DNA of 5,403 nucleotides from Campylobacteraceae bacterium (GTDB lineage Bacteria > Campylobacterota > Campylobacteria > Campylobacterales > Sulfurovaceae), in the NCBI GenBank assembly GCA_027002665.1, contig JALWZK010000203.1, positions 1 to 5,403 on the forward strand. The letters are read 5' to 3'. The notes beneath the pieces are model-generated. The model did not search any database. It had not been told where the DNA came from and was given only the letters and a program-made list of their open reading frames with translations. Of the stretch, positions 1 through 5,403 are shown one piece after another; position 1 is the stretch's first letter, and every line of letters starts with the position of its first letter. Made by a program: the position numbers and the translations under genes.

Positions 1-2085
1 CCCTTCTATAGTGCATACTCAATTGTTAAAGTTGAACAGGATGGAGACAATATTACCACAAACTTAATTTTAGACCCAAACTTAAAAATAAAGACAAATA
101 TCGACGAAGATATATCCTTTTTAAGAACATTCTATATAAATAACAAGGCTTTGAACTTAATTAAGAAGAGATTTCAAGTTCAATATTACAGAAATAAGAG
201 ATATAAAAGTATAGAGATTTATAAAAATATTCCTATAGATGTAACGGATATTAAGATTAAAGATAAAAAGATTCTTGGTGTAAAATTGAGGATAACTCCA
301 GCTAAGAATGGATACTATATAGATTTTGTCCACTCGTTTAAAAGTAAATTAATGAATATGCTATTTGATAAACCCCTTTTAAAAATAGGGGGGAAGCAAC
401 CCTTTAAATATAATGAAAAGATAGAGAACAGATTTTTTGCACTTAAAGTAAACAAACTCTCTGAGTTTACTAAACCTATTGATATAGTGTTAAATGGGAA
501 AAATAGGTATATATATAACAAAATTATAAGTAAGAATTTAGATATTATTCAGATTAATGAGAATGTCCCCTATATTAAAATATATTATAAAGATAGAATC
601 CCAACTCGTGCCATAAGTTATGTGAAGGCTTTAACAAAAAGTTTTATAAATGATAGTCTATATAAGACTCGTAAACAGACTACTATGGTTTTAAACTTTA
701 TAAAAAATGAGCTTAAGCGGATAAAAAAGGAGTTAAAGAGGTCAGAGAAAAACTTAGAAAACTATCGTATATTAAATAAAGCTATTCAGCCGTCAGTCCA
801 AGCATCTACTTTCATTAAAAAATTGAGTCGTATCGATTTTTTAATTTCAGAAAACCAATTAAGAGTTCAGATTATCAATAATCTTGTAGATTCTATAACA
901 AAAAACCAGACTTTAAACTCCATAGCTCCATCTCTTATAGAGCTTGGTGATAAGGCAACTTTAAAACTTACACAACTACTTGATAAGGCACAATTAGAAA
1001 AAGATAAACTACTTATGGAGTTTACACCAAAACACCCAAAGGTTAAAGAGATTAATAACCAAATTGCCATTCTAAAAGCTAAAATCATCTCAAATATTAA
1101 AAAACTTCAAAAGAATATATTGGAAAAAGAGAAAAATCTTGAAGATAGAAAACAATCTTATGAGAGAGAACTGAAAATTCTTCCAATTAAAGAGAGAAAT
1201 ATTATTAATATACAGAGGGATTATGAGGTTAGCTCTAAACTATACAATTTTCTATTGGAGAAACAGGCAGAAAATGAGATTTTAAAGGTTGCCAATATGT
1301 CTAAGTATAAAATTATAGAGAAAGCCTATAGTGATTTTACTCCTACAAAAAGTAAAAGAGGAATGATTCTAAGCTCATCTGTAATTATTGGAATTATTTT
1401 AGGATTACTTTGGATAACTATATACTATCTATATAGTAGTAGAATATTGATTGTAAAAGATATAGATAGTAGAACCGATATACCTATATATGGTGCAGTC
1501 ACTCTCTTTAAAAATAGAAAGGAGGATTTTTTTGAAAAGTATAATATGCTTAGAACAAATCTTCAACTATTGGATAGTAATCCTAAGATAATATTATTAA
1601 CCTCAATTACCGATATTAAAGATAGAGAGATGGTAACTTTAAATCTATCTATCTCATTTGCAAAAGTTGGATATAAAACAGTTATTATCGATTTAGATAA
1701 AGGTAGTATATTACACTATATTAATAGAGATATCAATAGTGATAAAAATATTCATACTAATGAGACAATATATAAAACCGGATATGAGAATTTAAATATT
1801 ATCTCAATGCAAAAAAGTATAAATGGTATCTCAAAAGATTTTCTATCTCAAGAACTACCCCTACTAATTCAGGAACTCCAAGCAAAAAATTATGACTATA
1901 TTATAATTAATGCAACTCCTTTTGGAGTTGCAACTGATACTAAAAATATTATGAAACTTACCGATATAAATTTAATTATCTTTCAAGAGGGTTACAGCGA
2001 GAGAGCCTCTATAGCAAACCTAAATTATATAAAAGAGCATAATGGTATTACTAACTTAGGAATTGTTTTTTTACAAAATTCTTGA
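1..2085 (+). CDS. Wzz/Wzc-type polysaccharide co-polymerase with degenerate BY-kinase domain (5' partial)
   Basis: This is an inner-membrane chain-length regulator/co-polymerase for surface polysaccharide. The frame is open from base 1. A TTG at 151 is an internal codon, because the 50 codons before it (YSAYSIVKVEQ...) match the Wzz N-terminal domain. The first membrane helix must lie upstream. Residues below count from base 1 (694 visible). Residues 50-210 form a Wzz-type periplasmic region, about 230-260 and 325-390 are charged and coiled-coil-like, and about 395-445 form a GNVR segment (P..ERN...QRDYEVSSKLYNFLLEKQ). A second membrane helix spans about 456-478. The C-terminal part has the BY-kinase layout: LRTNLQ at 517-522, TS at 534-535, Walker A' IIDLD at 562-566 and YDYIII at 631-636. 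The Walker A core GEGKST is replaced by IKDREM (539-544), the Walker B Asp by Asn637, and there is no C-terminal tyrosine cluster. Kinase activity is therefore unlikely. The gene ends in TGA and overlaps the convergent deacetylase gene by 35 bases. The co-polymerase assignment is strong; the substrate is unknown. Confidence 0.88.
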   Translation, partial: PFYSAYSIVKVEQDGDNITTNLILDPNLKIKTNIDEDISFLRTFYINNKALNLIKKRFQVQYYRNKRYKSIEIYKNIPIDVTDIKIKDKKILGVKLRITPAKNGYYIDFVHSFKSKLMNMLFDKPLLKIGGKQPFKYNEKIENRFFALKVNKLSEFTKPIDIVLNGKNRYIYNKIISKNLDIIQINENVPYIKIYYKDRIPTRAISYVKALTKSFINDSLYKTRKQTTMVLNFIKNELKRIKKELKRSEKNLENYRILNKAIQPSVQASTFIKKLSRIDFLISENQLRVQIINNLVDSITKNQTLNSIAPSLIELGDKATLKLTQLLDKAQLEKDKLLMEFTPKHPKVKEINNQIAILKAKIISNIKKLQKNILEKEKNLEDRKQSYERELKILPIKERNIINIQRDYEVSSKLYNFLLEKQAENEILKVANMSKYKIIEKAYSDFTPTKSKRGMILSSSVIIGIILGLLWITIYYLYSSRILIVKDIDSRTDIPIYGAVTLFKNRKEDFFEKYNMLRTNLQLLDSNPKIILLTSITDIKDREMVTLNLSISFAKVGYKTVIIDLDKGSILHYINRDINSDKNIHTNETIYKTGYENLNIISMQKSINGISKDFLSQELPLLIQELQAKNYDYIIINATPFGVATDTKNIMKLTDINLIIFQEGYSERASIANLNYIKEHNGITNLGIVFLQNS
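1911..1932. repeat. perfect inverted repeat, 9-bp arms with TTTT loop
   Basis: TGCAACTCC (1911-1919) and GGAGTTGCA (1924-1932) are exact reverse complements around TTTT. It sits inside the co-polymerase gene, encoding the NATPFGVA stretch of the degenerate Walker B region. It also lies 119 bases past the stop of the minus-strand operon, so a transcript running left would form a stable hairpin there. The bases that follow on the minus strand are AT-rich but not a clean T run, so terminator function is only possible. Confidence 0.55.
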
Positions 2086-2812
2086 TTTTTCTTATAAATA
2101 GAACTCTATACCACTCTATATTTCCCTCTGCCCAGTGTTCAGGGTGGATATTTACCATTATCTTATTGGGAAGAACTCCTCTATTAATATTTGAGATAAT
2201 CTCCTCTGTATGGTTAAATCTAAAATTGAAACTACTATCAACTCTATCTCTTCTATTGATTAACTCATTATTCCACTCTCTCCCTGCATCTGTAATATAT
2301 AGAACCTCTTTAAAATCTATATCGAGATATGGTTCAGATAAAACTCCATAATCTCTATAGTTATATCGCTTCCATAAGAGACGGCTATCCCACTTTGATG
2401 TTGGTCTGCCGTGCATAGAGATACTCTTTACAGGATATATCTCTCTCAATCTATATAGATTTTTAGCAAAATCCTCAATAGCCTTTTCATAATTACCATT
2501 AGTCTCCGCCAGAGACTCGTAATGGTAACCTATCTCATGTTTTAGATTCGCTATCTCCCTAATAATATCAGGTTTAAAAGTCTGGGAGATAGTTCTAAAA
2601 TAGTATGTAGCCTTTATGCCCATACTATTCTCTATCTTTGCCATTTTAAGTGAGCTTTTAGGTCGTCTATCAACATCATGGCGAATTATAATAAATGGTT
2701 TATCTTCATTATATTCCGAATTAAAATACTCTTCAACAGTTATAAATTGAAAATTCCTCTTTTTTAGAGCAGTTAAAAAATCTCTATATATTTTATGTGT
2801 AAAATCTCTCAT
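2051..2812 (-). CDS. WbmS-like polysaccharide deacetylase family protein
   Basis: This 253-residue protein has the divergent CE4 (NodB-fold) pattern of the WbmS-like group; WbmS comes from Bordetella O-antigen loci. Visible motifs in order are RHDVD at 44-48 (replacing classical TFDD; Asp46 and Asp48 are candidate catalytic and metal residues), EIGYHYE at 93-99 (His97 a likely metal ligand), SMHGRP at 132-137, ITDAGREW at 173-180 and NIHPEHW at 221-227 (His223 the likely catalytic acid position). There is no signal peptide or membrane helix, so a cytoplasmic role in removing an N- or O-acyl group from a sugar intermediate is inferred. The ATG shares one base with the upstream gene's TAA (TAATG) and is preceded by TAAGG eight bases away. 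It is the last gene of the visible operon; its TAG stop lies inside the 3' end of the convergent co-polymerase gene. The family call is good. The actual substrate, and whether it hydrolyses acetyl, is unknown. Confidence 0.82.
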   Translation of the reverse strand: MRDFTHKIYRDFLTALKKRNFQFITVEEYFNSEYNEDKPFIIIRHDVDRRPKSSLKMAKIENSMGIKATYYFRTISQTFKPDIIREIANLKHEIGYHYESLAETNGNYEKAIEDFAKNLYRLREIYPVKSISMHGRPTSKWDSRLLWKRYNYRDYGVLSEPYLDIDFKEVLYITDAGREWNNELINRRDRVDSSFNFRFNHTEEIISNINRGVLPNKIMVNIHPEHWAEGNIEWYRVLFIRKIKNFVKKQFLS

Positions 2813-3873
2813 TATTGAAACCTTAATTGATAATCTGGATTCTCTCTTATAATCTCCACACTTTTTGGATAATTCTCAATAAACCAAACCATAAAAGCTG
2901 TTACATCTATCTTCCGTTTAATATAATTATCTCGCTTCTCTATATAATCCTCTTTAGAGTGATTATCAATAATATCTACTGCCTTCAGGGTAGCCTCTCT
3001 TCCATCTGTAATAATATAAAATAGTCCCTCCTCCTCTAACTCTTTAAAGATACCTGCATCATTTAGTGAGTTTACATATATTGCAGGTGTTCCCAACATA
3101 GCTGATTCTGATGCCATAGTAGCACCCTCCCCAATATATAGTGAAGCAAAATAGAGAGCGTCATGTATCCTATCTATAGGAATTGTTATCTTATACCTCT
3201 CCAATTCAGATGGAAGCTCTACCTCTGAAGAGATAAATACCTCTACCTTTTCAGATAACTTTTTAACAAGTTCAATTTTCTGTTGATAGGAGAAACCCTT
3301 TTGACCTATATCGTGATGTGCGTCCCAAGATACAAATCTAATAATTGCATATCTCCTATCTTTCTCTATATTGAGTAGCTCATATATAGTGCTATCGGCT
3401 CTAAACCTATTTGGGTGGAGATAAAACAGCTCTATATTGGCTCTATATCTCAAATGTCTATCTCCAAAACTCTTTTTAAAAGAGGTGGCTGTCAATATTG
3501 TATCTGTTAAGAGGCTAAGATTTAGAGAGTTTTCCGTATCTGCTATAGATATCTGTTTAACTCTTAAGATTTTAGATAGTAGAGTAGCATGTATTGACAT
3601 TCTATTTAGGACAATATCTGGTTTAAATTCATTTAGAATAGAATAAAATTTAACAATATCTTTAATTAAAAATAGTATCTTCTTTAATATTCCTTTTCTA
3701 TTTTTACTCAAAACTATAAATGGAAGATTATATCTCTCTAATAACTCAACACAAATCTCTTTATCTTTTGTAACAAATAGCCCTCTCCACCCTTTTTTCT
3801 CTAAATCCCAATAGATATTTTTAAAATTATGAACCTGTGCAGGGTGTCCAACATCAAATAGTATCTTTCTCAT
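2812..3873 (-). CDS. DUF354 family protein, GT-B/epimerase-like fold (putative glycosyltransferase)
   Basis: This 353-residue protein matches the DUF354 family (PF04007 type), whose members resemble GT-B glycosyltransferases and UDP-GlcNAc 2-epimerase. The N-terminal signature FDVGHPAQVHNFK sits at 6-18. KPDIVLNRMSIHA at 84-96 fits the end of the first Rossmann-like half. RFVSWDAHHDIGQKG at 179-193 is the characteristic central DUF354 block. GEGATMASESAMLGTPAIYV at 248-267 resembles the nucleotide-sugar-binding loop of GT-B enzymes (G-G/E-T-M..E-A.LGTP). There is no signal peptide or clear membrane helix, so it is probably cytoplasmic or peripherally membrane-bound. The start ATG overlaps the upstream TGA (ATGA), with AAAGGG five bases before it. 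The length is usual for the family. Transfer of a sugar to a lipid-linked oligosaccharide is inferred from fold and neighbours; a nucleotide-sugar epimerase or hydrolase role cannot be excluded. Confidence 0.85.
   Translation of the reverse strand: MRKILFDVGHPAQVHNFKNIYWDLEKKGWRGLFVTKDKEICVELLERYNLPFIVLSKNRKGILKKILFLIKDIVKFYSILNEFKPDIVLNRMSIHATLLSKILRVKQISIADTENSLNLSLLTDTILTATSFKKSFGDRHLRYRANIELFYLHPNRFRADSTIYELLNIEKDRRYAIIRFVSWDAHHDIGQKGFSYQQKIELVKKLSEKVEVFISSEVELPSELERYKITIPIDRIHDALYFASLYIGEGATMASESAMLGTPAIYVNSLNDAGIFKELEEEGLFYIITDGREATLKAVDIIDNHSKEDYIEKRDNYIKRKIDVTAFMVWFIENYPKSVEIIRENPDYQLRFQ
2821..2825 (-). promoter_or_regulatory. ribosome binding site for the WbmS-like gene
   Basis: On the minus strand TAAGG lies eight bases before the ATG at 2810-2812, within the last codons of the DUF354 gene. 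The TAATG stop/start junction shares one base, which again suggests coupled translation. Confidence 0.65.
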
Positions 3874-4793
3874 ATTAACCCTTTTATACCTAATTTAAAA
3901 ATCTGTCTTTGAAATGAATTAAAATCGGAACCCACCATATATCTATCTTTTGAGATTAAACCTCTATCTCTATCTCTATCACCCATAGTATTAATTCTAT
4001 TTTTAGAGTATAGAAAACCTATATAGTCATATTTTTTTAGAAGTTCAATAGTTATTGAGTTAAAATCTCTATCTCCACCAAAGGGGATAGAGAATACCTT
4101 AGATAATCTAACACCACAATTTTCTAATAGTTGATGATTCTTAACTATCTCCTCCTCCTGTTGCTCTCTACTTAGCGACGATAATAGATAATGGTTATAG
4201 GTATGGTTTCCATATGAGAGTAGAGGAGTATTTTTAATATATTTTATACTGTCTATACAGAAACTCTCTAAGGATACTCCAATCTCTTCAAGATAGTTAT
4301 CCAAGAGGGTATCAATTAGTTTACTATTAATCTTTGAGCTTTTAGTCATCTTATAGAAATTTTGAGCTGTTAGATTATATGCACGAGATAGGGATATATT
4401 TTTTTCTAAAAAATCTTCCACTAAGGAGTTATTAATTAGAAATCTAATCTTATCTCTCCAAAAGAGTTTTCCCTCTAAGGAGGCTCCATTGATAAATATT
4501 GTAGAGGGAACAGATAGAGCTTTTAATACGGGAAGAGCCTCTTTAAAGACAGATATATAGGCATCATCAAATGTAATGGCAACTTTACCCAAAATATCAT
4601 TTTGTGTAAAAAGCTCATCAAGCTCCACAATATCAAAATATCTCTTGAGCCACGATATCTGTCTATATATACTATCGGGAGTGACATTGTGTAATCCCTC
4701 TTTTATACTATCTGGGACCACACTAAATGTGGAGTGGTATAGTAGTATATGTGAAGAGAAGTGTGGCTGGAGTCTATTTAATAACTTAATCAT
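3870..4793 (-). CDS. polysaccharide deacetylase (CE4/NodB domain)
   Basis: This 307-residue protein carries the NodB homology domain (PF01522) with recognisable CE4 motifs. HILLYHSTF at 15-23 matches the iLxYH lead-in. TFDDAY at 74-79 is motif 1 (Asp76 base, Asp77 metal). HTYNH at 197-201 is motif 2, with metal ligands His197 and His201. SIPFGG at 235-240 is motif 3, but Ser replaces the usual Arg of RxPYG. No histidine follows residue 220, so the classical motif 5 catalytic His is missing. An insert of about 85 residues (roughly 108-192) separates motifs 1 and 2. No signal peptide is seen, unlike secreted peptidoglycan or chitin deacetylases, so action on a cytoplasmic sugar intermediate is likely. 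Residues 271-278 read GDRDRDRG, encoded by a GATAGA tandem tract. It overlaps both neighbours by four bases (ATGA), with GGAG seven bases before its ATG. The family call is strong; substrate and catalytic competence are uncertain. Confidence 0.87.
   Translation of the reverse strand: MIKLLNRLQPHFSSHILLYHSTFSVVPDSIKEGLHNVTPDSIYRQISWLKRYFDIVELDELFTQNDILGKVAITFDDAYISVFKEALPVLKALSVPSTIFINGASLEGKLFWRDKIRFLINNSLVEDFLEKNISLSRAYNLTAQNFYKMTKSSKINSKLIDTLLDNYLEEIGVSLESFCIDSIKYIKNTPLLSYGNHTYNHYLLSSLSREQQEEEIVKNHQLLENCGVRLSKVFSIPFGGDRDFNSITIELLKKYDYIGFLYSKNRINTMGDRDRDRGLISKDRYMVGSDFNSFQRQIFKLGIKGLI
3879..3884 (-). promoter_or_regulatory. ribosome binding site for the DUF354 gene
   Basis: On the minus strand AAAGGG lies five bases before the ATG at 3871-3873, within the end of the CE4 gene. 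Together with the ATGA overlap it fixes the DUF354 start and suggests translational coupling. Confidence 0.65.
3962..3980 (-). repeat. tandem hexamer array (GATAGA)x3 inside the CE4 gene
   Basis: The plus strand reads CTCTAT three times in a row followed by C, which is GATAGA repeated on the coding strand. It encodes the Asp-Arg run at residues 272-277 of the deacetylase. Because the unit is six bases, gain or loss of a copy would add or remove one Asp-Arg pair without a frameshift. Confidence 0.8.
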
Positions 4794-5403
4794 AATATAG
4801 CTCCATTCTCAATCAGTTTTAATTTGGGTAATCTATTCTCTCTCTGTAGTTCACAATAGGTTGATAAGAATCTATCTCTACTTTTAAAATATCTATAGGC
4901 GAGATAGCTATTCCAATCTCTATCAAAAAAGAGTTTTCCCTTCTCCCACTGCTCTATAGAGTTTAATTTGCCATCTTTTATATACTCAATTGCTTTAACC
5001 ATTAATTCAATACCGAGAATAATAGATTTACTATTAATAGTCCCATAGTTATCACTCTGCTCTATTATTGGACGCTTAGTAAAGATAATATTACCGGAGT
5101 CAATTCCCAGTGACATAAGATGGATAGTTACGCCAAAATATCCAAAATCATTCTCTATAAATGGCCATAGATTTGTATTTCCCCCTCTATAGTATGGGGA
5201 GAGTCCTGTGTGCATATTGATTACATATTTTGCAGATGAGATTATCTCTCTACCTATTAAACATGTTCCCATAACTACAATAATATCGGGCTTTTTCTCT
5301 CTTATTAAGGAGATATAATACTTATCATTAATTGACCTATATTTAGGAGTTACACTTTCAATCAATAACTCTTTATGATTTTTATAGAAATGCTCTTTTG
5401 AGC
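4790..5403 (-). CDS. formyltransferase family protein, probable sugar N-formyltransferase (5' partial)
   Basis: This is a formyltransferase catalytic domain (PF00551 type; Fmt/PurN/sugar N-formyltransferase superfamily), which moves a formyl group from N10-formyltetrahydrofolate to an amine. The frame runs off the right edge. A TTG at 5363-5365 is probably internal, because the upstream codons (SKEHFYKNHKEL) stay open and the N-terminal half of the Rossmann domain is still missing. Counting that TTG as residue 1, PDIIVVMGT (26-34) is the core strand, and NMHTGLSPYYRGG at 50-62 carries the catalytic Asn50 and His52. GIDSGNI at 87-93 carries the third catalytic residue, Asp89. The Asn/His/Asp triad is therefore intact. 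The roughly 100 residues after it are too short for the OB-fold of Met-tRNA formyltransferase. That and the polysaccharide context favour an amino-sugar substrate. It is the first visible gene of the operon and its TGA overlaps the deacetylase ATG (ATGA). The exact sugar is not deducible. Confidence 0.85.
   Translation of the reverse strand, partial: SKEHFYKNHKELLIESVTPKYRSINDKYYISLIREKKPDIIVVMGTCLIGREIISSAKYVINMHTGLSPYYRGGNTNLWPFIENDFGYFGVTIHLMSLGIDSGNIIFTKRPIIEQSDNYGTINSKSIILGIELMVKAIEYIKDGKLNSIEQWEKGKLFFDRDWNSYLAYRYFKSRDRFLSTYCELQRENRLPKLKLIENGAIL
4801..4804 (-). promoter_or_regulatory. ribosome binding site for the CE4 deacetylase gene
   Basis: On the minus strand GGAG lies seven bases before the ATG at 4791-4793, inside the last codons of the formyltransferase gene. 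It supports this ATG as the start and fits coupled re-initiation at the ATGA overlap. Confidence 0.7.

Noticed and set aside
151..153. TTG as start of the co-polymerase gene
   Set aside because: The frame is open back to base 1 and the 50 upstream codons read as Wzz N-terminal domain sequence, so the gene is truncated by the window edge.
373..394. CCCCTTTT ... GGGG inverted repeat as a possible terminator
   Set aside because: The stem is interrupted, it lies deep inside a clear coding region and no T run follows.
2063..2100. T-rich stretch at the end of the co-polymerase gene as a rho-independent terminator
   Set aside because: Only a four-base TTGT/ACAA stem flanks the T run, with no GC-rich stem before it.
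2082..2351. Plus-strand open frame downstream of the co-polymerase gene as a small gene
   Set aside because: It is antisense to the well-supported WbmS-like gene, lacks a recognisable domain and reads as a complement shadow.
2501..2517. AGTCTC/GAGACT six-base hairpin
   Set aside because: Short stem inside the WbmS-like gene with no associated T run or gene boundary; expected by chance.
4952..4961. Ten-base palindrome CTCTATAGAG as an operator
   Set aside because: It is in the middle of the formyltransferase gene and is simply two overlapping copies of the over-represented hexamer.
5363..5365. TTG (minus strand) as start of the formyltransferase gene
   Set aside because: Upstream codons stay open to the window end and the N-terminal part of the formyltransferase fold would otherwise be missing.

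Overview
The window is about 30% GC by eye and is coding from end to end; I find no intergenic stretch, RNA gene, insertion sequence or CRISPR array. Every gene looks like part of a surface-polysaccharide locus (O-antigen, capsule or exopolysaccharide). The coding strands favour ATA for Ile, AGA for Arg and GAG for Glu. Together with a Wzz/Wzc-type co-polymerase this suggests a Gram-negative, AT-rich bacterium. A Campylobacterota member (Sulfurimonas/Arcobacter-like) is my best guess, but nothing in the window proves the taxon.

Layout. On the + strand (1-2085), one long gene enters from the left edge. It encodes an inner-membrane polysaccharide co-polymerase/chain-length regulator: Wzz-type periplasmic domain, coiled coil, GNVR segment, second membrane helix, then a cytoplasmic domain with the fold pattern of a bacterial tyrosine kinase. 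The nucleotide-binding motifs of that domain are eroded, so it reads as a pseudokinase. Its last 35 bases overlap, tail to tail, the last gene of a minus-strand operon.

On the - strand, running right to left, are four tightly coupled genes. They are a formyltransferase (5' end beyond the right edge, 4790-5403), a CE4 polysaccharide deacetylase (3870-4793), a DUF354 GT-B-like protein (2812-3873) and a second, divergent WbmS-like polysaccharide deacetylase (2051-2812). The junctions are ATGA, ATGA and TAATG, each with a Shine-Dalgarno sequence inside the preceding gene, which points to one transcript and translational coupling. The operon's promoter lies beyond the right edge.

Working model (inference). 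None of the complete minus-strand proteins has an export signal, so they probably act in the cytoplasm on nucleotide- or lipid-linked sugars. The two deacetylase-fold proteins could expose sugar amines, the formyltransferase could cap an amine with a formyl group, and the DUF354 protein could be a glycosyltransferase. The co-polymerase would then control polymerisation or export of the product.

Beyond the genes, a manual scan found no GATC, GTAC or CTAG anywhere in the window, and a strong coding-strand excess of ATAGAG, including a short in-frame tandem array in the CE4 gene.
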